64,000 nt of DNA from Glutamicibacter sp. JL.03c (GCF_025854375.1 NZ_CP107575.1:3410001-3474000); one strand, 5' to 3'; shown: positions 26,285-34,976, numbered from the stretch's first letter. Notes: a model not told the origin generated them from the sequence alone. Program-made: numbers and translations.

Positions 26285-26668
26285 CTAAGCTGTTATTTCG
26301 ATAAGGTTTCCTTCACCGTCAGGAACAACACTTTCGTAGTAACCATCCCCAGTTGTTCGAGGGCCGCTCACGGTTCGATATCCTGCCGAATTCAACAATT
26401 CGGTCAATCGATCCACTTCCGCTTTAGAACCAACCGAGATTGCAAGATGGTCCCAGCCAAAAGTTGGCCTTTCCACCCGGTGAACCACGGTCGGGCGAGT
26501 CATGAGTTCCAGACGTGGTCCACCATCGAAGTCCAAGAAATAAGATTCAAACGCCGTGCGATCATTACGATACTTTTCACCTGCAACAGCGTTGAAAAAC
26601 TGCTCATAGAATGCGCGTGCACGTTCCAAGTCCTGGACATACAGTCCAATGTGATTGATCCGGATCAT
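26285..26668 (-). CDS. VOC (glyoxalase/bleomycin-resistance) family protein
   Basis: This 127-aa protein has the VOC fold: MIRINHIGLYVQDLERARAF and YEQFF at the start, then GPRLELMTRP, FGWDHLAISVGSKAEVDRL and DGEGNLIEITA at the end. Candidate metal ligands are the early His, the Glu in LELMT, the central His (WDHLA) and the final Glu. The frame is open to 26770, but the ATG at 26668 overlaps the stop of the MFS gene (ATGA) and gives the standard start. Function is unknown; coupling with an exporter-like MFS gene hints at detoxification. Confidence 0.82.
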   Translation of the reverse strand: MIRINHIGLYVQDLERARAFYEQFFNAVAGEKYRNDRTAFESYFLDFDGGPRLELMTRPTVVHRVERPTFGWDHLAISVGSKAEVDRLTELLNSAGYRTVSGPRTTGDGYYESVVPDGEGNLIEITA

Positions 26669-27879
26669 GAAGCATCCTCCGCGAGGACAGGATTCCGTCT
26701 TGGTTCTCGCAAGGCGGGCGATAGGAAGAACACTGCCATTCCAACAATCAAGGTAATGCTCAGTCCCCACCGTAGGCCGACATTGTCTGCCACGGTGCCT
26801 ACGACAGGGCTGGTCAGCAGAAAACCAACGCGCATTAACCAGCTGACCAGGGTCACGCCGGCTCCTTCATTCACTCCTGGAATTTTCGCTGCGGCAGTGA
26901 GCGCGCTGGGTACAAGCGTCGCCGAGCCGTAACCGGCTAGAGCGACCCCTGCGAACAAGGTCAGAATGTTGCTACCGGAGGTAATGACCAGCAACCCGCC
27001 AATGGCAATCAGAGCGCCTCCGACGCGTGCAATTGCGACTGCTCCGAAGCGGTGAATCAACAGGTCCCCCGCAAAGCGTCCAACGCACTGGCTTCCGACC
27101 ATGACAGAGAATACGATTCCGGCTAGCGACGCTGGCAGTCCTCCGATTTCAAGTCCTGCCATTCCTGCCCAGTTGTTCGCGATATCTTCGACGATGGTTC
27201 CGGAAATTGCGATCACTATCAAAGGCAACGCTGCTGCGAGGGCTAAACGCCATACGCGTCGTCGATCAGATGACGCTGGCTTTCCTGCCGTGTTGGCTAC
27301 GTGTCGCGAGACTGTTGGTTGGCTCATGATTGCGCCGCCGAAGACCACCGCGCTAATGAAAATCCCAACAAGCATCAGGTAGACCTTGATATCCAGTACG
27401 CCAGAAGCAGCCACAGCTGTTGAGATCACTCCGCCAGACAATGCGCCCAGGCTCCAGAACGCATGCATAGACGACATGATGGAACGCCCGATGACGCTTT
27501 GCACTCTGATCCCCGCTACATTTTGGGCAACGTCCACGATGGCATCAAAGAATCCGGCCAGGAACAAACAAAGTGCAAGTACCCATCCTGCGCCAGCAAA
27601 CGAAGCACCGGCGATTGACGCGGACAGCAGAAGAGTTCCTGCAACGGCAATACTCGTAGCTCCAAAACGTGCGATCAATGGTGCGGGAAGAGCCGAGGAA
27701 ACTAGTGCCCCCACAGCGAAAGAGGCCACGATGAACCCGAACTCGATAGATGTCAGTTCCAGCCGCTGAGCGATCAGTGGGTACCACGGTAGCAAAGCGG
27801 CAAAAATCGCCCCATTGCTGAAAAACATCATTCCAACGCCAGAAGTTGCCTTCAAGCCAGTTACTTGTTTACTTGTCAT
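26665..27879 (-). CDS. MFS transporter
   Basis: This 404-aa protein has about twelve membrane segments and the arrangement of small MFS permeases of the FucP/YcaD/CynX-like type, for example GAIFAALLPWYPLIAQRLEL near the start, FDAIVDVAQNVAGIRVQ, and SMHAFWSLGALSGGV, which is typical of the group. It is divergent from a DeoR-type regulator with only 11 bp between start codons and is followed by a VOC gene with a 4-base overlap. The substrate is probably a sugar derivative if the DeoR regulator is its controller. That is inference. Confidence 0.82.
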   Translation of the reverse strand: MTSKQVTGLKATSGVGMMFFSNGAIFAALLPWYPLIAQRLELTSIEFGFIVASFAVGALVSSALPAPLIARFGATSIAVAGTLLLSASIAGASFAGAGWVLALCLFLAGFFDAIVDVAQNVAGIRVQSVIGRSIMSSMHAFWSLGALSGGVISTAVAASGVLDIKVYLMLVGIFISAVVFGGAIMSQPTVSRHVANTAGKPASSDRRRVWRLALAAALPLIVIAISGTIVEDIANNWAGMAGLEIGGLPASLAGIVFSVMVGSQCVGRFAGDLLIHRFGAVAIARVGGALIAIGGLLVITSGSNILTLFAGVALAGYGSATLVPSALTAAAKIPGVNEGAGVTLVSWLMRVGFLLTSPVVGTVADNVGLRWGLSITLIVGMAVFFLSPALREPRRNPVLAEDAS

Positions 27880-27890
27880 GAGAGCAAGCT

Positions 27891-28664
27891 ATGCACCAAA
27901 ATGATCACATGCAACGATCAGAACGACATCGAATGATCATTAGAAGTGTCAGAAACGGCATGATGACTGTCAATGATCTTGCCCACCTCACCGGAACTTC
28001 CACAATCACCGTCCGCCGAGATCTGAATGAGCTCGCTGAGCAGGGGTCTGTACGCCGAGTGCGTGGCGGCGCAGCGCCAGCCCTGTCCCGAGGCGATGAT
28101 TTTCCATTTGACCTTCGCCGCTCAGAAGCAAATAATCACAAGCTCGCTCTCGCCCAGGCAGCGGCCAAACATGTACGTCCCGGGGATTCGGTCATCATCG
28201 ACAACGGCACGACCGCTCTCGCCGTCGCCAGGCAACTAGCGGGGCTTGGCATCACTGCCATGGCCCTTTCTCTCAGGGCAGCTGAGGAATTGCATAGGAA
28301 ACCTGGTAACCAGGTTCTAGTCCCGGGTGGCCCGCTGAGTTTTGACGAATTGTCGTTTGTTGGCGCAGGGACCGCGGAAGCCGTGGCATCAATGCGATTC
28401 GACGTGGCAATCATCGGCGCCTGCGCGGCAAATATCGACACCGGCCTGACAGTCTCGCAATGGGACGATGCCTACGTCAAACGTGCTGTGCTCAAGTCGG
28501 CCCAGCGATCAATACTGGTAGCTACCGCCGACAAGTTCAATCGCACAGCGGCCCACAAGTTTGGCGACGTGACCGATCTCGACACCATCATCACAACTGG
28601 TGATCTATCAGTTACGACCATCTATGAAGCAAGCCAGAGTGGCGTCGAAGTAATTACCGTATAG
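27891..28664 (+). CDS. DeoR/GlpR-family transcriptional regulator
   Basis: This protein has the DeoR winged helix (MTVNDLAHLTGTSTITVRRD, then LNELAEQGSVRRVRGGA) and the phosphosugar sensor domain with VIIDNGTTALAVARQL, and GACAANIDTGLTVSQ and AHKFGDVTDLDTIITT. Such regulators usually repress sugar catabolism or transport genes. The frame opens at 27891, but the ATG at 27909 (MQRSERHRMIIRS) gives the usual family N-terminus. TGATCA occurs at 27902 and 27934 and GATCA at 27916, a likely operator that overlaps the open frame. It is divergent from the MFS gene. Confidence 0.84.
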   Translation: MHQNDHMQRSERHRMIIRSVRNGMMTVNDLAHLTGTSTITVRRDLNELAEQGSVRRVRGGAAPALSRGDDFPFDLRRSEANNHKLALAQAAAKHVRPGDSVIIDNGTTALAVARQLAGLGITAMALSLRAAEELHRKPGNQVLVPGGPLSFDELSFVGAGTAEAVASMRFDVAIIGACAANIDTGLTVSQWDDAYVKRAVLKSAQRSILVATADKFNRTAAHKFGDVTDLDTIITTGDLSVTTIYEASQSGVEVITV

Positions 28665-28694
28665 GCAGGCAAAGCCCACCAGGCGTTAAAGCCA

Positions 28695-28725
28695 CCAGCA
28701 CCTGCCTGAAATGGGCAGGTGCTGG
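28695..28725. terminator. Bidirectional terminator between DeoR regulator and allE
   Basis: CCAGCACCTGCC (28695-28706) pairs perfectly with GGCAGGTGCTGG (28714-28725) around a 7-nt loop. It lies between two convergent stops. Confidence 0.8.
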
Positions 28726-28751
28726 CCAACATATTATTGAAGCCAATTGGC

Positions 28752-29588
28752 TTACAAAGCGATCTGGCGGTTCTGGTCCTTGTAGAGCAGGTAGCGGAAG
28801 TTATCCGGGCCGCCGGCGTAGCAAGCCTGCGGGCAGAAGGCGCGCAGTGACATGTAGTCTCCGGCTTCCACCTCGACCCAGTCGCCGTTCAGGCGGTAGA
28901 CGCCCTTGCCCTCCAGCACGTACAAGCCGTGCTCCATCACGTGGGTTTCGGCGAATGGGATGGAGGCACCTGGCTCGAAGGTCACGATGTTCACGCCGAA
29001 ATCGAAGGCCACATCGTTGGGGTCGAGCATGCGGGTGGTGCGCCACTTGCCATCGGTGCCCGGCATCGGGCCAGGCTCCACGTCGCGCTCGTTGCCAACC
29101 ACCGGGCCCGGAGCGTCCACGCCGGCCAGTGGCTCGTAGCGCTTGCGCAGCCAGTGGAAGCTGGTCAGTTCAGTGCCATCGTTGCGTGCCGACCAGGTGC
29201 TGCCTGCCGGCAGGTAGGCGTAGCCGCCGTCTTCGAGCACATGCTCGGTGCCTTCGATGACCACGGTCAGCTGGCCGGTGAGCACGAAGATGAAGCCCTG
29301 GACTTCTGCCTGCGGCTCCGGCTTGGTGGATCCGCCGCCTGGGGCAACTTCCACGATGGACTGGGCGAAGGTGGTGGCGCCGCCGGCGACCGGACGGTTC
29401 AAGACCCAGGCGCGGGTATTGGTCCACTCGGGGAAGACGCTGGTGACGATGTCGCGCAGCACGCCCTTGGGGATGACTGTGTAGGCCTCGGTGACGATGG
29501 CGCGGTCGGTGAGCAGATCGCTCTGCGGCGGGTGCCCGCCGAAGTTCGCGAAATAGGATGAGGAGTTCTGGATTGCTGGAACAGTCAT
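28752..29588 (-). CDS. allE: (S)-ureidoglycine aminohydrolase
   Basis: This 278-aa bicupin protein releases ammonia from (S)-ureidoglycine to give ureidoglycolate in purine/allantoin degradation. The N-terminal cupin carries QGFIFVLTGQLTVVIEG and the C-terminal cupin carries FAETHVMEHGLYVLEGKGVY, whose His and Glu residues fit the Mn-binding site of the family. The end CYAGGPDNFRYLLYKDQN is characteristic. It is the last gene of the malate synthase-DUF6986-allE operon. A decayed copy of its 3' end lies at 18742-18816. Confidence 0.92.
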   Translation of the reverse strand: MTVPAIQNSSSYFANFGGHPPQSDLLTDRAIVTEAYTVIPKGVLRDIVTSVFPEWTNTRAWVLNRPVAGGATTFAQSIVEVAPGGGSTKPEPQAEVQGFIFVLTGQLTVVIEGTEHVLEDGGYAYLPAGSTWSARNDGTELTSFHWLRKRYEPLAGVDAPGPVVGNERDVEPGPMPGTDGKWRTTRMLDPNDVAFDFGVNIVTFEPGASIPFAETHVMEHGLYVLEGKGVYRLNGDWVEVEAGDYMSLRAFCPQACYAGGPDNFRYLLYKDQNRQIAL

Positions 29589-29598
29589 GGCAGGATCC

Positions 29599-30852
29599 TT
29601 AGGCGTGGGAGCGATTCAGCGCGATCGCTTCGAGTTCGGACAGGGTGATCTGGGCTAGTTCGGCGACTTCCTCGGCGCTCACTGCACCGCAGGTGACCCC
29701 GCGGTGGATGTAGCGGGCGAGGGCCCGTGCGGTGGCGGGCTCATCCATGATCGTGGAGCTGATCTGGTGGACGTAGTTGCGCAGGCGGGTGCCGGCCGCT
29801 TGCAGGCCTTCGCGGAAGAACGCGAAGGTGGCCAGGTAGCGGGTGGGCAGCTGGTTTTCGTGCAGGTCCCAGCCCTGGTAGATGCCGCGGGACAGGTGGC
29901 GGGAGACCAATCGGGCGTGCAGGGCCCAGGCTTCGGCCATGTTCTCCGGGTCGCCGGCGGGGATGATATTGGTGGAGCCATCGGAGAGCTCAACGCCGGT
30001 GCCGGCCACGGCCACCTGCATGACATCCTTGGCGTAGTCGGCCACCGGGTGTTCCATGGACTGGTAGCCGGCGGCCACGCCCATGGAGGCCGAGTAGTCA
30101 TAGGTGCCGTAGTGCAGGGAGGAAACGCGGCCTTGGCCTGCGTGGATCAGCTGCGCCACCGGATGCGTGCCATCGGCGGCGATGATCACCTGCGGGGTTT
30201 CGACCTGGACTTCAAAACGCAGCCGTCCGGCTTCCAGGCCGTGGTCCTGCTCCAGCTTCTGCACCAGAAGCACCATGGCCTTGACCTGGTCCACTGTGGT
30301 GACCTTGGGCAGGGTCAAGCGCAAGCCAGCGGGCAGTTCCCCATGTGAAAGCAGCTGTGAAATGAACAGCCCCAGGGTGCGGATGCCGCGGGCCCGGGTC
30401 GGGGCTTCGAAGCATTTGAACCGGATGCCGATGAAGGCGGGAGCCTTGTTGGCGGCCACGGCCGCAGCGAGCGAGTCGGCCGCGGCCAGCACGGCCGCAT
30501 CCTCCTCGGCATCGCTGCGATTGCCGAAGCCGTCTTCAAAGTCGATGCGCAAGTCTTCGATGGGTTCGCTGGCCAGCTTGTCGGCCACCAATTCGGCCAG
30601 GCGCTGCGGCTCGGCCAGGTTCAGCTTGGCCGCCAGGGCGGACAGGCCCATGAGGCCGCCGGCAGCCGCAATGGCGTTCCGGCCCCAGGCCGCAGGCAGG
30701 TCGGGGGTGTACTTGTCGCCCGGAACATACACGGTATGGATAGGCTGGCGGGCCCCGGAATCGCCCGGGTAGGACTGTTCCAGCAGCTGGTCTGTGCCGG
30801 CTAGCAGCGTTTCTACGCTGTCCAGCGTGGACTCATCGAAGGGGTTGATCAT
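29599..30852 (-). CDS. DUF6986 family protein, aldolase/citrate-lyase-like
   Basis: This 417-aa protein resembles the HpcH/HpaI-citrate lyase beta fold. DLRIDFEDGFGNRSDAEED provides carboxylates for a divalent metal, LPKVTTVDQVKAM and FEVQVETPQVI supply the expected Lys and Glu positions, and SSLHYGTYDYSASMGVAA resembles the active-site segment of such lyases. The family is uncharacterised. Its position, overlapping the end of malate synthase by 4 bases and followed by allE, suggests a C-C lyase or synthase acting on glyoxylate or a ureide-derived acid. That is inference. Confidence 0.8.
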   Translation of the reverse strand: MINPFDESTLDSVETLLAGTDQLLEQSYPGDSGARQPIHTVYVPGDKYTPDLPAAWGRNAIAAAGGLMGLSALAAKLNLAEPQRLAELVADKLASEPIEDLRIDFEDGFGNRSDAEEDAAVLAAADSLAAAVAANKAPAFIGIRFKCFEAPTRARGIRTLGLFISQLLSHGELPAGLRLTLPKVTTVDQVKAMVLLVQKLEQDHGLEAGRLRFEVQVETPQVIIAADGTHPVAQLIHAGQGRVSSLHYGTYDYSASMGVAAGYQSMEHPVADYAKDVMQVAVAGTGVELSDGSTNIIPAGDPENMAEAWALHARLVSRHLSRGIYQGWDLHENQLPTRYLATFAFFREGLQAAGTRLRNYVHQISSTIMDEPATARALARYIHRGVTCGAVSAEEVAELAQITLSELEAIALNRSHA

Positions 30853-32480
30853 GGCTTGCTCACGTACTCCTTTTCCAACAGTTCATATGCGCCGGTGGTG
30901 AGGAAGTCCGCGAAGTCCTCGTCCTTGCCGCTGGTCAGGGTGGCGATCAGCTGTGCGGCCGGCTCGTAGTAGGCCTTGAAGTGCTCTTCATTATTGACCT
31001 CGCCGCGCAGGCGCTCCACCTCTTCGGCCAAAATGGTTGAGACCAATTCCGCGGTGATGGTGTTGCCGGTGTCGGCAGCCACGACTTCGTTGCGGATCTG
31101 CTGCCAGATCTGCGAACGGGAGATCTCGGCGGTGGCGGCGTCTTCCATCAGATTGTGGATGGCGACCGCGCCGTTGCCCGAAAGCCACACCGCGGTGTAG
31201 GCCACTGCCACGTAGAGGTTGGCGCGTACGCCGGCCTCGGTGACATCACCCGGGGCGCTGGCCACATCGAGCAGCTGGGCCGCGGTGACTTCGACCTCTG
31301 GGCGCTGGCGGTCGATCTGGTTCGGCTTCTCGCCCAGCTTGGCGTCGAAGATCTCCTTGCAGATGTTCACCAGGTCCGGGTGGGCTACCCAGGAGCCGTC
31401 GAATCCGTCGTTGGCTTCGCGGGACTTGTCATCGCGGACCTTCTCGAAGGCGGCTGCGGTGACTTCCGGTTCGCGGCGGTTCGGGATGAACGCGGCCATG
31501 CCGCCCATGGCGAAGGCGCCGCGCTTGTGGCAGGTCTTCACCAGCAGTTCGGTGTAGGCGCGCATCATCGGTGCGGTCATCGACACGGCCGAGCGGTCCG
31601 GCATGATGAATGCGTCGCCGGCTTCGCGGAAGGTCTTGATGATGGAGAACAGGTAGTCCCAGCGGCCGGCGTTCAGGCCCGAAGCGTGCTCGCGCAGTTC
31701 GTAGAGGAACTCCTCCATTTGGAAGGCAGCCGGGATGGTTTCGATGAGCATCGTGGCTCGCACGGTGCCGTGCTCGATGCCCAGTTCCGCTTGGGCGAAG
31801 GTGAAGATCTCGTTCCACAGGCGGGCTTCGAGGTAGTGCTCCATCTTCGGCAGGTAGTAGAACGGTCCCTGGCCGGATTCGGCGAGCACCTTGGCGTTGT
31901 GGAAGAAGTGCAGGCCGAAGTCCACCAGTGCGCCAACTGCAGGCTCGCCGTTGACCAGCACGTTGTTTTCTGGCAGGTGCCAGCCGCGGGGGCGCACCAC
32001 GACAACCGCGCGAGGAGCGTCAGTGCGCAGCGCGTAGGACTTGCCGGTCGTGGCGTCGGTGAAGGCCAGGGTGCCGCGGGCGGCGGCCGACAGGTTGGAG
32101 ATCGCGTCGATGACGTTGAACCAGCTCGGGGTGGAAGCATCTTCCAGATCGGCCAGCCAGACCTTGGCGCCGGAGTTCAGCGCATTGATGGCCATCTTGG
32201 CCGGGGAGGCCGGGCCGGTGATTTCTACGCGGCGATCGCGCAATGCTTCGGGTGCTTCGGCGACCTTCCAGTCGCCGGTGCGTACCGATGCGGTGGCTGG
32301 GTCGAAGTCGATGGACTTGGCATCGGAGAATTCCTTGCGGCGCACCGAACGTGCGGCCAGCAGTTCATCGCGGGTTCCAGCGAATTTCTCGTGCAGCTTC
32401 TGGATGAAAGCAAGGGCTTCGTCAGAGAGGATCTGCTGGGCATCTGCGACATCGGGGATGCTGGTAATTGAAATACTCAT
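30849..32480 (-). CDS. aceB: Malate synthase (A type)
   Basis: Malate synthase condenses glyoxylate with acetyl-CoA to give malate. The 543-aa protein has ITGPASPAKMAINALNSGAK, WLADLEDASTPSWFN, the core VRATMLIETIPAAFQMEEFL and HASGLNAGRWDYLFSIIK, and the late GSWVAHPDLV block, all standard for isoform A. The frame is open to 32567, but the ATG at 32480 with AAGGA 7 nt upstream gives the normal start (MSISITSIPDV). As first gene of the operon with DUF6986 and allE, it handles the glyoxylate formed from ureides. A divergent IclR regulator is the likely controller. Confidence 0.94.
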   Translation of the reverse strand: MSISITSIPDVADAQQILSDEALAFIQKLHEKFAGTRDELLAARSVRRKEFSDAKSIDFDPATASVRTGDWKVAEAPEALRDRRVEITGPASPAKMAINALNSGAKVWLADLEDASTPSWFNVIDAISNLSAAARGTLAFTDATTGKSYALRTDAPRAVVVVRPRGWHLPENNVLVNGEPAVGALVDFGLHFFHNAKVLAESGQGPFYYLPKMEHYLEARLWNEIFTFAQAELGIEHGTVRATMLIETIPAAFQMEEFLYELREHASGLNAGRWDYLFSIIKTFREAGDAFIMPDRSAVSMTAPMMRAYTELLVKTCHKRGAFAMGGMAAFIPNRREPEVTAAAFEKVRDDKSREANDGFDGSWVAHPDLVNICKEIFDAKLGEKPNQIDRQRPEVEVTAAQLLDVASAPGDVTEAGVRANLYVAVAYTAVWLSGNGAVAIHNLMEDAATAEISRSQIWQQIRNEVVAADTGNTITAELVSTILAEEVERLRGEVNNEEHFKAYYEPAAQLIATLTSGKDEDFADFLTTGAYELLEKEYVSKP

Positions 32481-32623
32481 GAGTTGTTCCTTAACCTCTT
32501 GTGCTCTTCTGTACTGCTCTGTTCCGTTACTGGATGCTTTGACGTGCACCCAGTTCTCTTGCTGCAACCAGCACTATCTTCACGACGATGGCTGCGAGTT
32601 CGTGATCTCGGCGATCCAAAAGA

Positions 32624-32640
32624 TTTCCGTATAGTGGATA
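32624..32640. promoter_or_regulatory. IclR-type operator candidate in the aceB promoter region
   Basis: TTTCCGTATAGTGGATA is a near-palindrome (TTTCC/GGATA arms) of the size bound by IclR-family regulators. A second dyad, GGATA with TATCC, follows at once and overlaps it. It lies in the 343-bp region between aceB and the divergent IclR gene, which holds nothing else I can name. Confidence 0.5.
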
Positions 32641-32823
32641 CTATTATCCTCAAAATGAAAACGCAAGGGGTATTTGTGGCCCCGGGCACGGATTTTTGTC
32701 GGCTAAATATCGGATCGTGGAAGAAATGCCTGATTTTAGGCTATTGTTGGGACGAGGATTTCGCATCGTAGAACTTACGCGTAAGCTACTTCCAAAATGA
32801 GTGCCTTAACTAGAGGAGCAAAG

Positions 32824-33597
32824 ATGACGCAGACTACCAGCAAGTCCACCACCGGCGGTGTGCAGTCCGTCGAACGCGCATTTGAGCTTCTGGAAGTCAT
32901 CGCCCGCGCCGGCGGCGAAGCGGCACTGAGCGAATTAGCCGCCGACACTCCCCTGCCGCTGCCGACCATCCACCGCCTGCTGCGCACCCTGGTCGGGGTT
33001 GGCTACGTGCGCCAGTTGCCCAACCGCCGCTATTCCTTGGGTCCTCGCCTGATTCGCTTGGGTGAAGTAGCCAACCGGCAGCTGGGCGCACTGGCATCCC
33101 CGGTGCTCAAGGACCTGGTCACCAAGTTGGGCGAATCAGCCAATATCGCTGTGCTCGATGGCGACATGGTCACCTACATTGCCCAGGTGCAGTCGGCGCA
33201 TTCGATGCGCATGATCACCGAAGTCGGGCGCCGCGCCATGCTGCACAACTCCGGCGTCGGCAAGGCCGTTCTCTCGGTCCTCGATGACGAACGGGTGCAG
33301 CGCCTGGTTTCCCAGGCCGGCATGCCGCCAAAAACGGCGAATACCATCACCACGCTAGGCAAGCTGTTCACCGATGTAGAAGCCACCCGCGAACGCGGCT
33401 TCGCCATTGACGAGGAAGAACAGGAATTGGGCGTGCGCTGCATCGCCGTTCCGGTCCCCGGGGCGCCAACCCCGATGGCGATCTCGGTCTCCGGTCCGGT
33501 TACCCGCGTGGACGAGGCGTTCATGAAAACCGCCGTGCCGGTACTGCAGGCTGCAGCCAGCGAACTGGGTGTGCAGCTGGTGGCAGCGGCCGACTAG
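32824..33597 (+). CDS. IclR-family transcriptional regulator
   Basis: This 257-aa regulator has the IclR winged helix (VQSVERAFELLEVIARAGGE, LSELAADTPLPLPTIHRLLR) and an effector domain with NIAVLDGDMVTYIAQVQ, HNSGVGKAVLS, GFAIDEEEQELGVRCIAVPV and AISVSGP, all typical. AGGAG 7 nt before the ATG at 32824 sets the start; the frame is open to 32797. It is divergent from the malate synthase-DUF6986-allE operon, so it probably works like AllR or IclR, responding to glyoxylate or a ureide. Its stop codon shares a CTAG palindrome with the stop of the convergent MFS gene. Confidence 0.9.
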   Translation: MTQTTSKSTTGGVQSVERAFELLEVIARAGGEAALSELAADTPLPLPTIHRLLRTLVGVGYVRQLPNRRYSLGPRLIRLGEVANRQLGALASPVLKDLVTKLGESANIAVLDGDMVTYIAQVQSAHSMRMITEVGRRAMLHNSGVGKAVLSVLDDERVQRLVSQAGMPPKTANTITTLGKLFTDVEATRERGFAIDEEEQELGVRCIAVPVPGAPTPMAISVSGPVTRVDEAFMKTAVPVLQAAASELGVQLVAAAD

Positions 33598-34859
33598 TTT
33601 TCCGCGCCAGCGCGTGCCGGCGCCAAGAGCGTCATCACGGCCAGCGGAAGCAAGACGATGGCGGCGATGATCGTCAGCGCCGAGAAGGAGCTGATCGCCA
33701 TCAGCGGGCCGGCGGCAAAAGCGGCCGTGGCACCGCAAAGGTTGGACAGGGCATCAACTCCGCCCTGGACCGACGCGCGCTCTTGCTTGCTGATGACCGT
33801 CGCGAACAAGGCAGAACCGGACACATTGATGAACGACCAGCCCACCCCGAGCAGGATCAGGCTGGCCATGATCCAGCCCATGCTCTCGGGGTGCAATCCC
33901 CCGGCCAGCAGGGAAGCGGCAAAGACCACCAAGCCCGCGCCAATGGAGAAGCGGTACCCCCAGCGGTCTGCCACGTAGCCCACCACTGGCGCCAAAGCGT
34001 ACATGCCGAGAATATGCAGCGAGATGGTGATGCCGACCAGGGACACCGAGCCGCCGTGATGGGTGACGTGGATCGGAGTCATCGTCATGATGGCCACCAT
34101 GACTACCTGCGCGCTGAGGATTGCCACCACTGCGTAGCGAGCCCGGAGATTCTTGCGCAGTTCCAAGACAAAGCGCTTGAGGCCGCCGCGCTGGCGCACC
34201 GGCAGAGCCGCGTCGGCTAGTCGGTCGCTTTCCCTGTTCAGCAATAGCGGATCAGGGCGCATCAGCAAGAAGACCAGCAAGCCCGCCAGCAGCATGGCGA
34301 TACCGGCAATGAGGAAGGCCCCGGCATAGACATGCAGCCCGGTCGCGTTGCTGATCGCCTGGCCAGGCACCCCGAGGTTCGGGCCAAGGACCGTGCCGAT
34401 GGTTCCCACCCAGACGACCAGTGCCAGGCTGCGCCCCTTGTGGTCGTCGGCAGCCAGATCGGTAGCGGCGAATCGGGCCTGCAGGCTGATGGCCGATCCC
34501 GAGCCGATCAGCAGCAAGCCAGCGAAGAGCGGGATCACCATCTGGAACTGGGCGGCGGGAACCAAGAGCAGCGCGCCGAGCGCTGCCAGCCACCAGCCGC
34601 CAGCCAAGGCGACGCGTCGTCCGAAGCGCGCGGCCAGATTGCCCAGGGGCAGTCCGAGCAGGGCCGCACCCAGGGTGCTCGCGGTGCGGGCAAGGCCTGC
34701 CCAGGCTTCACTCGAGGTGGCTTCCTCGGCCAGCAGGATGCCGATCGACGGGGCCACGCCCACGCCGATGGTTCCGAAGATCTGGGAGATGGCAAGGACC
34801 CAGAGGGTACGCTGTTGCACCCTGCTACGCGTCAACTCGTTCAAAGCCTTGCCCTCCAT
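33594..34859 (-). CDS. MFS transporter (multidrug-efflux type)
   Basis: This 421-aa protein has about twelve membrane segments and the MFS loop LGNLAARFGRRVALAGGWWL after segment two. LGPNLGVPGQAI and YALAPVVGYVADRWGYRFSI are also typical. The frame is open to 34916, but the ATG at 34859 with GAGG close upstream is a better start and leaves the large inverted repeat at 34898-34936 in the promoter. The GntR gene lies upstream in the same direction, so it may regulate this gene. Substrate unknown. Confidence 0.82.
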   Translation of the reverse strand: MEGKALNELTRSRVQQRTLWVLAISQIFGTIGVGVAPSIGILLAEEATSSEAWAGLARTASTLGAALLGLPLGNLAARFGRRVALAGGWWLAALGALLLVPAAQFQMVIPLFAGLLLIGSGSAISLQARFAATDLAADDHKGRSLALVVWVGTIGTVLGPNLGVPGQAISNATGLHVYAGAFLIAGIAMLLAGLLVFLLMRPDPLLLNRESDRLADAALPVRQRGGLKRFVLELRKNLRARYAVVAILSAQVVMVAIMTMTPIHVTHHGGSVSLVGITISLHILGMYALAPVVGYVADRWGYRFSIGAGLVVFAASLLAGGLHPESMGWIMASLILLGVGWSFINVSGSALFATVISKQERASVQGGVDALSNLCGATAAFAAGPLMAISSFSALTIIAAIVLLPLAVMTLLAPARAGAEN

Positions 34860-34897
34860 TCGCCTCAGATGGTTCGCTAACCATCCAGAATCAGTGT

Positions 34898-34936
34898 AAA
34901 GCAAACTGGGATACAAGATGTATCCCAGTTTGCTTT
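34898..34936. promoter_or_regulatory. Perfect 18-bp inverted repeat, operator or hairpin
   Basis: The left arm (34898-34915) and right arm (34919-34936) are exact inverted copies separated by 3 bases, with GGGATACA and TGTATCCC at the centre. The spacing fits a GntR/FCD-family dimer site and lies 39 bp before the preferred start of the MFS gene. It could instead be a terminator for the GntR gene, though there is no strong U-tract. Confidence 0.65.
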
Positions 34937-34976
34937 TGTGGCAAAGTCACGGCCGAACAGCAGGCCCGGACGGCCT

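Noticed and set aside
18742-28833. allE fragments as attachment sites of an integrative element
   Set aside because: No integrase, excisionase or tRNA is visible, so I call it recombination scar rather than att sites.
31155-32471. 438-codon plus-strand frame opposite malate synthase
   Set aside because: Antisense of a clear malate synthase; composition is typical of GC-rich shadows.
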